This document shows positions 8,068 through 16,798 of a DNA stretch of 64,000 nucleotides, one piece after another. The translations under genes and the position numbers were made by a program. Under the pieces are notes generated by a model, which was not told where the DNA came from, made no database searches, and was given only the letters and a program-made list of their open reading frames with translations. This DNA is from Litorimonas cladophorae (GTDB lineage Bacteria; Pseudomonadota; Alphaproteobacteria; Caulobacterales; Maricaulaceae), in contig NZ_BMYV01000001.1 of assembly GCF_014652455.1 (NCBI RefSeq), positions 806,001 through 870,000 of the forward strand, in the 5' to 3' direction. Numbering within the stretch: position 1 is the stretch's first letter; every line of letters starts with the position of its first letter.

Positions 8068-8496
8068 ATGACCATTTCAAACAAGATTTTCTTTTCACTG
8101 GCCACAGCCTCAATGCTGACGTTGTCCTCCACGGCCCATGCGAATTCTGCCAATGGTGTCAATACGACGAACGCCTTTCTCGCCAAAGCGGCCGTCAACG
8201 ACGGTGACGTTCAGAATTTGCGGCTGTTTGACGTCAGTGCCCTGCCGCTTCGCGGTGAAAGATACTTGGGCTCAAGTCGGACCGCTACGTTTTACTACAA
8301 GAAGGGTGTGAAAAGCGTCGAAAAAGGAGACCTTGATAAGGCGGTTCGCCATTTCAGAGCGGTCCTGAGAGCCGATGGATCCAGAGGGCTGGATATCGCG
8401 ACACTTCACTACCTCGCGAACATCACACACCGACAAGGCAATGTGGCCCAAGCGGAGAAATATGTTGAGGCTTACAACAGGCTAAACCAAAGGTAA
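8068..8496 (+). CDS. Exported TPR-containing protein
   Basis: The 142-residue protein starts at ATG 8068 behind CAGGAGAAAG. A Sec signal peptide (about 1-24, ending STAHA-NS) is followed by a tail with two tetratricopeptide-like helices pairs: KGVKSVEKGDLDKAVRHFRAV and ATLHYLANITHRQGNVAQAEKY. Such small periplasmic TPR proteins mediate protein-protein contacts; no partner is apparent here. A TTGACA box lies about 45 nt upstream, and CTGAGG/CCTCAG (8031-8057) could fold over the ribosome binding site. Confidence 0.75.
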   Translation: MTISNKIFFSLATASMLTLSSTAHANSANGVNTTNAFLAKAAVNDGDVQNLRLFDVSALPLRGERYLGSSRTATFYYKKGVKSVEKGDLDKAVRHFRAVLRADGSRGLDIATLHYLANITHRQGNVAQAEKYVEAYNRLNQR

Positions 8497-8579
8497 TTTG
8501 GCGTAAAACTAAGACCTACACCTTCCAATCTCCGCCTCAATGAGGATCATAGAGGGGGACATAATGAAGGTCGTGGCAA

Positions 8580-9095
8580 TCAGGATAAGCCGTCTGTCTT
8601 TGCCCGCAGCCGCTTCAATCTGGGCGCGATAAAGAACATCCCGATCGCGATATAGAAAAACCCGAGACAGAGAACGAATATCCTACTTCCACGCGCCAAT
8701 TGAGGGCTGTCTTCGCTGTCAACAACGCGGCGTGAGACCATAACAATAGCGGCGATCAAGGATACGAACATAGTTGGAGCCGCGACCATTAAAGCCCACT
8801 CTAAAATAGGCATACCCCTCAAAGGCATCATGCCGATAAGTCCGAACGAAAAAAAACAAGCTAAAACAAACGCTATAGCAAGACTTAAAATCAATCTTGA
8901 GGGCGGTTTGGACAAAGCCGCGGACGACATTTGATCAGCCGTAATGATCCAAAATGCGTATGGTAGCATCAGAGCCGTTTGACCAAACCCAAAAAGCAAC
9001 CCTGTCAAACGGCTTGCGTCCCATCCTGGATTTAAGATCACCAGAACGATTCCCGCGATTATGCAGGACCAGGATATAAAAATAAGACGTCTCAT
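8580..9095 (-). CDS. Hypothetical membrane protein with about five transmembrane helices
   Basis: The 171-residue protein is mostly hydrophobic. Helices are predicted by eye near 4-22, 31-52, 66-88, 96-118 and 138-157, and the C-terminal tail is basic (RLKRLRAKTDG). No conserved motif or family is recognised. It converges with the TPR protein at 8068-8496 and stands alone upstream of the tig terminator. Codon use looks like that of the neighbours, which supports a real gene. Confidence 0.65.
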   Translation of the reverse strand: MRRLIFISWSCIIAGIVLVILNPGWDASRLTGLLFGFGQTALMLPYAFWIITADQMSSAALSKPPSRLILSLAIAFVLACFFSFGLIGMMPLRGMPILEWALMVAAPTMFVSLIAAIVMVSRRVVDSEDSPQLARGSRIFVLCLGFFYIAIGMFFIAPRLKRLRAKTDGLS

Positions 9096-9180
9096 GAAAA
9101 GTGTTTAGGTCTTTAGAGCCCCAGCACCAAATCATTAAAAGCTCGCCTCCAGACCGACCGAAAGGTGAAAATTTACTCGC

Positions 9181-9212
9181 AAAAAAGCCCGCTCACATTT
9201 CTGTAAGCGGGC
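9181..9212 (-). terminator. tig terminator
   Basis: GCCCGCT (9187-9193) pairs with AGCGGGC (9206-9212) around a 12-nt loop. On the minus strand the hairpin is followed by six T residues. It lies 50 nt after the tig stop codon. Confidence 0.88.
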
Positions 9213-9261
9213 GGTTTTCTTAGGGCTGTTCGCCCCGCCGAGCCTTTAAAGGCGAATGGCT

Positions 9262-10602
9262 CTAAATCATGCCGTCTTCTTCGAAGAGAGTCTCTTTATC
9301 GACTTTCTTGTCTGTCATTTTGGCTTTCTCAACGATCAGGTCGACGACCTTCTCTTCGTAGATTGGCGCGCGAAGTTGAGCGATAGCCTGTGGGTTCTTC
9401 TGATAGAACTCGATGACTTGCTGCTCTTGACCCGGATAGTTACGGGCTTCGGCGATCATCGCGGTTTGCAGCTCTTCATTTGTGATTTGGATTTCGTTCT
9501 TCTGACCCATTTCGGCGAGAACGAGGCCCAAACGCACGCGGCGCTCTGCAATTTTGCGATAGTCTTTTTCAAGCTGCTTATCAGTCTTCTTGGCGTCTTC
9601 TTCGTCAAGATTGCCGGCTTCTTTTTCAGCCTGAACCTGTGTCCAGATGTTTGTGAACTCAGCTTCGACCATGCCCGGTGGCAGATCGAAAGTGTGTTTC
9701 TTGTCTAGCTCATCGAGGATTGCGCGCTTCAAGCGAAGACGAGACTGGCCTTCCAGCTCAGCTTCATATTGCTCTTTGACAGCCGTCGTCAGGGCGTCTG
9801 CGGACTCAAGACCAAATTTCTTGGCGAAGTCGTCATCAATTTCGCTATCTTTGGCGCCTTGCACTTCGAGAACTTTCGTTGCGAAGACAGCTTCTTTACC
9901 CGCCAAGTCAGCGGACTGATATGGGTCTGGGAATGTGACTGTGACGTCCAATTCGTCGCCAGCTTTTGCGCCGATCAACTGATCTTCAAAGCCAGGAATG
10001 AATGTGCCGGAACCGAGAACGAGCTGATGGCCTTCCATCGCGCCGCCTTCGAAGGCTTCGCCGTCGACTGTACCCACGAAGTCGATCAGGACGGCATCGT
10101 CCTTTTTGGCTTTCGCTGTTTTGGCTTTTTTCTTGTACGACTTCTGTGAAGACGCCAACTCTTTAAGACGCTCGTCGATGTCTTTTTGATCGGCTTCATG
10201 CACGAGGCGTGTGAACTTCAATGTGGTTGGATCGACAGGCTCGAACTCAGGGATCGACTCGACGACCATTGTGTATTCAAGGTCGGCTTTGCCTTTCGTG
10301 ACTTCTTCGCCATTGGCGCGCAGGTCGATTTTTGGCTGACCGGCTGGGCGCAGCTTGTTGTCATTGATCGCCTTTTGCGAGCTCTCATTGAGAACTTCCT
10401 GTACGAGGTCATTCATGATGGACTGGCCAAACATCTTACGGATGTGGGAGGCTGGCACTTTACCAGGGCGGAAGCCTTTGAGAGACACTTGAGGCTGCAT
10501 CTCTTTGATTTTGACCTCCAGCTTTTCTGCCAGGTCTTCTTTCGGGACCGTGATGGCAAACGTCTTGGAAAGGCCTTCGGCCGAGAGCTCTTTGATCTGC
10601 AT
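9262..10602 (-). CDS. tig: Trigger factor (ribosome-associated chaperone and peptidyl-prolyl isomerase)
   Basis: The product is 446 residues when started at ATG 10602 (MQIKELSAEG), the conserved N-terminus; an in-frame ATG at 10707 would add 35 residues not typical of the family. The ribosome-docking signature GFRPGKVP is near residue 45. A central FKBP-type PPIase domain (about 160-250) is visible as DDAVLIDFVGTVDGEAFEGG and FIPGFEDQLIGAKAGDE, followed by the helical C-terminal arms. It assists folding of nascent chains at the ribosome exit. It precedes clpP, clpX and lon in the usual order, with insertions between. Confidence 0.96.
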   Translation of the reverse strand: MQIKELSAEGLSKTFAITVPKEDLAEKLEVKIKEMQPQVSLKGFRPGKVPASHIRKMFGQSIMNDLVQEVLNESSQKAINDNKLRPAGQPKIDLRANGEEVTKGKADLEYTMVVESIPEFEPVDPTTLKFTRLVHEADQKDIDERLKELASSQKSYKKKAKTAKAKKDDAVLIDFVGTVDGEAFEGGAMEGHQLVLGSGTFIPGFEDQLIGAKAGDELDVTVTFPDPYQSADLAGKEAVFATKVLEVQGAKDSEIDDDFAKKFGLESADALTTAVKEQYEAELEGQSRLRLKRAILDELDKKHTFDLPPGMVEAEFTNIWTQVQAEKEAGNLDEEDAKKTDKQLEKDYRKIAERRVRLGLVLAEMGQKNEIQITNEELQTAMIAEARNYPGQEQQVIEFYQKNPQAIAQLRAPIYEEKVVDLIVEKAKMTDKKVDKETLFEEDGMI

Positions 10603-10877
10603 GATGATGTCACCAAGTTTGGGCAAGCGCGAATAGCCCCTGCCGAGGAGTTTGAAAATTTCGCGCCTTATGTCACGACCTTTCAGGAACCGCAACGCCT
10701 TAGACAAGGCTTATTTCAGTCAATCTATATTGGGCCGCCACAGAGGAAAATCGCTCACCTTCATTGGGAAAGCTTTTGCCGTTGCGCGGTTCTCGCCCCT
10801 ACCCCGCGGCTGCCTACCGTTCTCTTGTCAGGCCCGTGACTTGACCTCACCAGCACCCTGTGGTCCGAGGATGACCT

Positions 10878-11420
10878 ATGGACCCCTCTTGGTATCTCTA
10901 CGCTGGTATTTTTTTTGGCCCTTTCGTGCAGGAAGACGCCGCCGTGATCGCCGCCGCGACACTGAGCGCATCTGATCCGCAGCATTTCCCGACCGTATTT
11001 TTTGTCATTCTGTTTGGTTTGTTTGTATCGGACATCTGGAAATATTGGATCGGATATTCCGCCCACGCCTCCTCCCGCGCCCGCAAATGGGCCGAGAAAG
11101 ACCGCGTTATGGCCATGTCGGACCGGGTACAACGTCACGCCGTGATGACCTTACTGGCGGCGCGGTTTCTGCCTTTGGCGCGCGTGCCGGCCTATGTCGC
11201 CTGTGGCTATTTCAAGATGAATTATGTGAAGTTTTGCGTGATCATTTTTGTGACGGCCTTGCTCTACTGCATGGCTATGTTCGCCCTCATCCATTTTCTG
11301 GGCGAAATCTTTGGAGATCAAATGCGAGTTGGCTTAGGATTGGCTGCTGTCGCCATCATCATGACCGTCGGTTCGGTTGCACTCATCAAGCGTCGCCGAT
11401 CCAAATTTGAAGCGGATTAG
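10878..11420 (+). CDS. DedA/VTT-domain membrane protein
   Basis: The 180-residue protein has a shortened DedA-like architecture. A first re-entrant region contains the acidic motif FVQEDAAV near 15-22. The central part has the conserved arginine motif RFLPLARVPAYVACGYFKM near 97-115, and two to three C-terminal helices follow. DedA proteins are inner-membrane lipid scramblases or transporters required for envelope homeostasis. The start ATG follows GAGGATGA. The stop codon interlocks with that of the convergent lipoprotein gene (shared bases 11417-11420), so no terminator fits between them. Confidence 0.85.
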   Translation: MDPSWYLYAGIFFGPFVQEDAAVIAAATLSASDPQHFPTVFFVILFGLFVSDIWKYWIGYSAHASSRARKWAEKDRVMAMSDRVQRHAVMTLLAARFLPLARVPAYVACGYFKMNYVKFCVIIFVTALLYCMAMFALIHFLGEIFGDQMRVGLGLAAVAIIMTVGSVALIKRRRSKFEAD

Positions 11421-12046
11421 CTGGCGTTTGAATCGCGCTGGGTTTCCAGCCAATTCACGATGTCAGCCATGGCGGCTTGATTGGCTTTTTCCATCGCATC
11501 CACAATTGAGGACACATTGATCGAATCAGCACGTCGCGCTTGGCGCACGGTATGGGTTCCGATCAGCTCTCTGTCTTCGGCGCGCGTGTATGTGACGCGA
11601 TATTGAACGACAGCCTGCGGCGCCATCTTGGCGCCATTGTCAAAATTGGCTTCGAAGTTTTTGATGGTCAGGTTGAGCCGTGTTTGCGTTCGCGCCCCCG
11701 ACGATGGTGCCAAGCCAATGAACTGAGATGACCCTTCTAGAGCTTGGATCAACGAGCTTTGAATGATGATGGGTGTCGCTTCAGACCAATTTGCCAGGGC
11801 AACAGCAGAAAGCTTCTTTCCATCCATGCTGACCACAATGTCGTCGGAACTAAAGACCTGCGAAGCCGCCGGACGATCTACGCGAACAAGCTCAGCCCCT
11901 TTGGCAGCAGCGACAGGCTCAATCGTCGTTTCTAATCGGTAGACGGATGGCGCGGGTTCTGGGTCGGGCAATATTGAGACACAGCCAGCAAGACCCGTTC
12001 CCAATGCGAGAATAAGGCCAAGACTTGAAAGAGATCTAATCATCAT
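11417..12046 (-). CDS. ABC-type transport auxiliary lipoprotein (Mla/PqiC-like)
   Basis: The 209-residue lipoprotein has a signal peptide and lipobox (LGTGLAGC near 16-22), then the ABC_trans_aux fold of PqiC-like proteins: YRLETTIEP near the start and VVQYRVTYTRAEDRELIGTHTVR in the middle. Family members sit at the outer membrane and assist MCE-protein lipid transport between membranes. It is the last gene of the mlaE-mlaF-mlaD operon; its start overlaps the 3' end of mlaD by 4 nt (ATGA), which indicates translational coupling. Confidence 0.88.
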   Translation of the reverse strand: MMIRSLSSLGLILALGTGLAGCVSILPDPEPAPSVYRLETTIEPVAAAKGAELVRVDRPAASQVFSSDDIVVSMDGKKLSAVALANWSEATPIIIQSSLIQALEGSSQFIGLAPSSGARTQTRLNLTIKNFEANFDNGAKMAPQAVVQYRVTYTRAEDRELIGTHTVRQARRADSINVSSIVDAMEKANQAAMADIVNWLETQRDSNAS

Positions 12047-13023
12047 TGCGGCAAGACCACTTCTTCACGTTCTGCTCCGACCAAAAACTGTGTCGGGCTT
12101 TGTTCCAGTCCATCGGCCACGCGGCCCAAGGTGGTGACCAAATGCCGGATGGCGTCGACCGTTTCTTCCAAATCGGTGAGCCCCGAATTTGACAAGCGGT
12201 TCACGGCCCCCCGCGCGTCGACGACCATTTCATCAATACCTTGCGCTGTGCCGTCGAAACTAGAGACGGTTGTATCGACTGTCTTGAGCGTATCTTCGGC
12301 TTTCATCAGTAGCGCTTTGAAGTCTTCCTTCACGGCCACATCAATGCTGTCGGAAGTGCCCTCTATTGAACGCGCGGTTTCGGCAATCGCATCTGCGGCC
12401 AATTTAAAGCTATCCATCATATCGTTCAGCTTAGAGGCCTCTAATTCTGATACATCGACGGACGCTGTAATGGCGTCCACATTTTTAAGAATACTGCTGA
12501 AGGTCGCGAGGTTCTCTTCGGAGAGCAACATATTCGCGCGGGCTAGAGCCGATTGCGCCGCGACGACGACATCGCCACCGCCCGTTAGCAGCTCATCAAC
12601 AGAACTCTCAGTACCCACGATACGCTTTGGCCCACGGCCTGGCATATCCGCCATTAAGGGCGCACCGGAGTCAAAGCCTGGCGTGATTTCAATATAGTTC
12701 AACCCCGTTAAACCCAGAGGGGTCAGTTGGGCTTTCGCATTCACATCAATTGGCGTGTTTTCCGTAACTTGGACTTCAGCAAGCACGAGGTTTGGATCAT
12801 CTTTATCATAGGCCAAGTTAGTCACCTCGCCCACGCCTAGACCATTGAAACGGACTTCCGAGCCTTTGCTGAGGCCGCGAACGCCGCCATCAAATGCAAC
12901 CTCATAGGTGTCATATTGCCGATTTATACTTGCGCCAGTCAGCCATATCGCAAAACCGAGCACGGCCGTAACGGCCACGACGACGAACATGCCGATCAAT
13001 GCGTAATTTGCCTTGTTCTCCAT
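12043..13023 (-). CDS. mlaD: MCE-family lipid-binding protein MlaD
   Basis: Started at ATG 13023 (MENKANYALIG), which lies 2 nt beyond the stop codon of the ATPase gene, the product has 326 residues. One N-terminal membrane helix (about 7-28) is followed by an MCE domain (about 38-120, YEVAFDGGVRGLSKGSEVRFNGLGVGEV). A long helical C-terminal region follows, as in the MlaD of alphaproteobacteria. The periplasmic hexamer binds phospholipids and couples to the MlaE/MlaF transporter. A longer start at 13107 would overlap the ATPase gene and is less likely. Confidence 0.92.
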   Translation of the reverse strand: MENKANYALIGMFVVVAVTAVLGFAIWLTGASINRQYDTYEVAFDGGVRGLSKGSEVRFNGLGVGEVTNLAYDKDDPNLVLAEVQVTENTPIDVNAKAQLTPLGLTGLNYIEITPGFDSGAPLMADMPGRGPKRIVGTESSVDELLTGGGDVVVAAQSALARANMLLSEENLATFSSILKNVDAITASVDVSELEASKLNDMMDSFKLAADAIAETARSIEGTSDSIDVAVKEDFKALLMKAEDTLKTVDTTVSSFDGTAQGIDEMVVDARGAVNRLSNSGLTDLEETVDAIRHLVTTLGRVADGLEQSPTQFLVGAEREEVVLPQ

Positions 13024-13025
13024 GC

Positions 13026-13838
13026 TTACCCTGTCTCCCGACTCTGTGTCTCTTTCGCAGCAATTGCCGCGCGGGACCGAGGGCCACCGAAATATTCCTT
13101 CACCCAAGGATGGTCGTATTGACTCACGACAGCCAAACTATCGGCGATGGGGATGCGTTTATCAACCAAAACCGCAATCCTGTCACAGATGTGATACAGA
13201 CTATCCAGATCATGCGTCACCATTAAGACGGTCAGATCCATCGCTTCGCGAAGACCCAAGATAAGCTCGTCAAAGGCATTTGCACCGACGGGATCCAAAC
13301 CAGCTGTCGGTTCGTCCAAGAAGAGCAATTTGGGGTCCAAAGCTAAAGCCCGCGCCAAACCAGCGCGTTTCTTCATACCCCCAGAGAGGTCTGACGGATA
13401 CAGAACTGCGCTTTCAGGCGGAAGGCCAACCATATGGATTTTCATATCGGCCAATTCACGCATCAAACCTTGTGAAATGTCTGTGTTCTCACGCATTGGC
13501 ACCATAATGTTCTGGCGAACCGTCAGCGAGGAAAATAAAGCACCACCTTGAAATAAGACGCCCATGCCGTTGTTGATCTTGCGACGCACCTCAGGGGCTA
13601 AAGCGTTTCGATCCCGCCCGAAATATTCAATGGTTCCGCCCTCGGGTTCTTTGAGGCCTAGCATCGTATTCATCAGCACAGACTTGCCAGAACCCGATCC
13701 CCCAACCAAACCCACGATCTCGCCTTGATTGACCGTAAAATCTAAGTTGTCGTGAATGACATTTGGCCCGAACTGGGTGCGTATACCAACAGCGCGCATG
13801 GGCGGTGCCGATGGGTCGATTTCCGTTTCACCTGCCAT
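13026..13838 (-). CDS. mlaF: ABC transporter ATP-binding protein MlaF-like
   Basis: The product has 270 residues from ATG 13838, which follows GGGGGT and leaves a 4-nt gap to the permease gene; an upstream in-frame ATG at 13874 overlaps the permease. The ATPase core is complete: Walker A GGSGSGKS (about 43-50), signature LSGGMKKRAGLARA (about 150-163) and Walker B LLFLDEPTAGLD, followed by MVTHDLDSL. It powers inter-membrane phospholipid transport by the MlaE/MlaD complex. Confidence 0.93.
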   Translation of the reverse strand: MAGETEIDPSAPPMRAVGIRTQFGPNVIHDNLDFTVNQGEIVGLVGGSGSGKSVLMNTMLGLKEPEGGTIEYFGRDRNALAPEVRRKINNGMGVLFQGGALFSSLTVRQNIMVPMRENTDISQGLMRELADMKIHMVGLPPESAVLYPSDLSGGMKKRAGLARALALDPKLLFLDEPTAGLDPVGANAFDELILGLREAMDLTVLMVTHDLDSLYHICDRIAVLVDKRIPIADSLAVVSQYDHPWVKEYFGGPRSRAAIAAKETQSRETG

Positions 13839-13842
13839 CGCG

Positions 13843-14973
13843 TCAGACCCCCATTTGGTAGAAGAGAATCGCAAACATGGCGTTGACGAGAATTACTGAA
13901 AATATGGCCTGAACCACGGCTGTGGTCGTGCGTTGCCCCAAGCTTTCAACACTGCCGGTTACGGCCAAACCCTGACGGCAGCCGATAATGGCGATCATCA
14001 CCCCAAAAATGGGCGTCTTAACCAGACCCACCCAAAGGTTTTGAATGCCGACCGCCGCGTTCAATCGATTAAAGAAGAGTATAGGCGTAATATCGGCCGT
14101 CGCCCACGCCACCAGAAGGCCGCCAGCCAAGCCGCTCATCATCGCCAAGAATGTCAAAATTGGCATCGCAATTAAGCAAGCAATCACGCGCGGCACCACC
14201 AACACTTCAAATGTGTCCAAGCCCATAACTTTCATTGCATCGATTTCTTGACGCATCTTCATCGCCCCGATCGACGCAGTGAAAGCCGAGTCTGAACGAC
14301 CCGCCAGCAAAATAGCGGTAATAATGACTGCGAGCTCACGCAGGATCGAGAAGCCCACGAGATCGACCATGAAAACGCTAGCGCCAAAACTCGCCAGCAA
14401 ATTTGCGCCCATATAAGCAATCACGGCACCAATGAAGAATGACAAGAGCATGACGATGGGCGCGGCATCAAAGCCAACGCTTTCAACGAGACTTACAATT
14501 GAACGCCAACGCAAACGTTTGGGCTGCGCAATGACCTTCGCCATGACCACGAAAAACTGGCCTAAGAAGGCGAAAAAAGCGACAGTTTCTTCCCAGAACC
14601 GGATCGTCGCTTGCCCAATACGCGCAAAGGCATCGTACCATTGACGACGCGTCTCAGGCTCTCTGCCCAACACGGCTGAGGTTGCGGCGCTCATCAAGGT
14701 TTTATGCCCATTTGAACCGCTACACACATCCCAGCTCTCGGCGGGAACAACGCCATGCCGAATCGCGCGTGCCAAAAGATAGGCGCCTGCCGTGTCCAAT
14801 TCGACGAGTCCGGTCATATCATAATCGACATGGGTGTAAGTCAAAGACGCGACATCACGGGCTAAACGGCCCTCTAATTGGCTCGCTTGCGAAATCGTCC
14901 AGCTACCGCGCGGGTGAACGACGAGAGCGTTTTCCCGCATCTCAAGTTCATAATCTGTGGAGCTTGCCAACAT
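13843..14973 (-). CDS. mlaE: MlaE-family ABC permease with N-terminal STAS-like domain
   Basis: The product has 376 residues from ATG 14973 (MLASSTDYELEM); a longer frame to 15060 reads through the divergent promoter region. The first ~100 residues resemble a STAS domain (HPRGSWTISQASQLEGRLA, MTGLVELDTAGAYLL). The rest is the MlaE permease, with FWEETVAFFAFLGQF and MLLSFFIGAVIAYMGANLLASFGA. The fusion places the MlaB-like STAS partner and the permease on one chain, a layout common in alphaproteobacteria. First gene of the operon, divergent from the epimerase gene. Confidence 0.92.
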   Translation of the reverse strand: MLASSTDYELEMRENALVVHPRGSWTISQASQLEGRLARDVASLTYTHVDYDMTGLVELDTAGAYLLARAIRHGVVPAESWDVCSGSNGHKTLMSAATSAVLGREPETRRQWYDAFARIGQATIRFWEETVAFFAFLGQFFVVMAKVIAQPKRLRWRSIVSLVESVGFDAAPIVMLLSFFIGAVIAYMGANLLASFGASVFMVDLVGFSILRELAVIITAILLAGRSDSAFTASIGAMKMRQEIDAMKVMGLDTFEVLVVPRVIACLIAMPILTFLAMMSGLAGGLLVAWATADITPILFFNRLNAAVGIQNLWVGLVKTPIFGVMIAIIGCRQGLAVTGSVESLGQRTTTAVVQAIFSVILVNAMFAILFYQMGV

Positions 14974-15052
14974 GTAATACAGGGTGCAAAGATGGCGTGT
15001 CGGGGTCAATCCCTTATTGCTTCTTATACCGCTAAGTTTGCGACTTTCTGTT

Positions 15053-16027
15053 ATGCCCACTGAATTTGTTATCGAGGCGAAAACCTACCCAACATTTGGG
15101 GCATTTAGGATATCCAGAAGCTCCGTGAACTCGGTCCATGTCGTTCAGGTTAACCTTCACCATCAAGGCGCCACAGGGCGCGGCGAATGTCGCCCCTACC
15201 CGCGCTACAATCAAACCGTCGAGAGCGTGATTGCCGCACTGGAAGCCCATCGCGCCAATGTGGAATCTGATGACATTGAGGCTGTTCTGGCAAAGCTCCC
15301 CAAAGGGCCCGCACGAAATGCGTTAGAATCAGCTTGGATTGATTTACGGGCCAAACTTTCAGGGCTCACCGCTGCCGAATTAATGGGTGTGAAACAGCCC
15401 ATCGCCCGTGAGACGGCTTTTACCTTATCGTGGGGATCGGTCGATGAAATGGCGAAGGCTGCAACAGACGCCGCCGCTTACCCGTGGCTTAAAATAAAAA
15501 TCGGGGCTGGTGGTTTGGCGCAAGTTTTAGCCGTCGCGTCTGCGCGCCCTGACGCCCGTTTGATTATTGACGCCAATGAAGCCCTGACCACTTCCGACCT
15601 GCCCTCATTTTTGGCGGAGCTTGCCGATTTGAATATCGCATTGATTGAGCAGCCTTTGCCAGCCGATCACGAGGAAAATCTGCCAGAAACCGCACTTGTA
15701 ATCTGCGCAGATGAAGGTTTGCACTCAATCGATGATCTTGCCCGACTTTGGGCGCAGGGCTACCGCGCCGTGAATGTGAAGTTGGATAAATGCGGTGGCC
15801 CACTCGCGGCCCTAGATTTAATCCGCGAAGCCAGAGTAATGGGCTTTACCGTCATGGCGGGATGTATGGTTGGCAGCTCACTAGCCATGGCGCCCATGCT
15901 GACGTTGGAAAGCCTATGCGATGTTATCGATTTGGACGGGCCATTGCTCTTGGCTACAGATATTGAGGACGGCCTAATTTATGACGGAGCGAATGTTTCG
16001 CCACCTTCCAAAACCCTCTGGGGCTAA
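15053..16027 (+). CDS. dgcA: L-Ala-D/L-Glu epimerase (enolase superfamily dipeptide epimerase)
   Basis: The 324-residue product starts at ATG 15053 (MPTEFVIEAKTYP). The enolase-superfamily fold shows the KxK motif (LKIKIG), metal ligands in IIDANE, IEQPL and CADEG, and the distal base in NVKLDKCGG. This arrangement fits the muconate-lactonising subgroup and the dipeptide epimerases that recycle murein peptides. Exact substrate specificity is inferred from overall likeness. Its TAA stop interlocks with the TAG of the convergent lipoprotein gene at 16024-16027. Confidence 0.85.
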   Translation: MPTEFVIEAKTYPTFGAFRISRSSVNSVHVVQVNLHHQGATGRGECRPYPRYNQTVESVIAALEAHRANVESDDIEAVLAKLPKGPARNALESAWIDLRAKLSGLTAAELMGVKQPIARETAFTLSWGSVDEMAKAATDAAAYPWLKIKIGAGGLAQVLAVASARPDARLIIDANEALTTSDLPSFLAELADLNIALIEQPLPADHEENLPETALVICADEGLHSIDDLARLWAQGYRAVNVKLDKCGGPLAALDLIREARVMGFTVMAGCMVGSSLAMAPMLTLESLCDVIDLDGPLLLATDIEDGLIYDGANVSPPSKTLWG

Positions 16028-16629
16028 GACGTTGCGTTACGGCGCGCAGCCATTTCTGCCGCAGCATCATTTCGCACGCGATCGCCAAACTTGTCCGTTA
16101 CAATCGTCAAACCCGCGATTTCTGCGTTCAAAGCTCGTAGCTCTGAAGACTCTGGACCTACAACTTTTTCAAAAGCCGCAGAGGCTTCACGACAAGAGAG
16201 CAAGGCTTCTTCTAGACTATCCAATTCTTTGCGAAGCTTTTCTGAACCATCGGTCATTTCAAAATAGACTTCTGCGGCGTTTTTGGCGCGTTCTACATGC
16301 TGTGTCGCGAACGCAATATCGGCGATAACGACGGACCGCGGGAGCTCTTGCGACGCGTAGCCCGCATCTTGCGACGCCAAATCACGCTCTTCTAAGCCGT
16401 TCAATAGAATGGACGCCGCCGATTGCATTTTTTTCCGAGATGTCTTGGGCACGAAGCCTTTATTACGAAAGGCGGCGTAGAGTTTATTAGCCGCTCTCAG
16501 GACGATATTCTGTTCCGATGGGGCCTCAGCCTTTGACGACATGGGTGTCGCCATTTCCGTCATATCTACGGTAGCACAGCCGCTCGCCAGAAGCGCAGCG
16601 GTTGTCATAATCGCGATGCGAAGCCGCAT
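16024..16629 (-). CDS. Hypothetical lipoprotein
   Basis: The 201-residue protein has a signal peptide and lipobox (ALLASGC, Cys near 18). The mature part is helical and rich in Ala, Glu and Lys, and has a coiled-coil tendency (YFEMTDGSEKLRKELDSLEEALLSCREA). No known domain is recognised. It may be an envelope-anchored spacer or scaffold protein. It is a single gene, separated by about 170 nt from the downstream end of the SNF symporter gene. Confidence 0.75.
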   Translation of the reverse strand: MRLRIAIMTTAALLASGCATVDMTEMATPMSSKAEAPSEQNIVLRAANKLYAAFRNKGFVPKTSRKKMQSAASILLNGLEERDLASQDAGYASQELPRSVVIADIAFATQHVERAKNAAEVYFEMTDGSEKLRKELDSLEEALLSCREASAAFEKVVGPESSELRALNAEIAGLTIVTDKFGDRVRNDAAAEMAARRNATS

Positions 16630-16798
16630 AAAAAATCCTTCAAAAGAGCCCGACGAAATTATCGCCAGTCACCGATGTTTCAACATCCCCTAACGAATGG
16701 ATGTTGAATAACATCTGAACAGCTTAGCTCTATTTCCTAATCAAACCGTTACAAGCCCATAACTGCATTCAATAGTTAAATTGAAGACAGACGTAGAT

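Noticed and set aside
8564-8632. 22-codon plus-strand ORF behind GAGGGGGAC
   Set aside because: Good ribosome binding site, but it is antisense to the end of the membrane-protein gene at 8580-9095, very short, and has no terminator or context support.
10186-10839. 217-codon plus-strand ORF opposite tig
   Set aside because: It is antisense to the trigger factor gene, and the codon pattern follows the tig frame.
14974-15060. N-terminal extension of the MlaE permease to 15060
   Set aside because: It would read through the start of the divergent epimerase gene; the STAS-like domain begins at ATG 14973.
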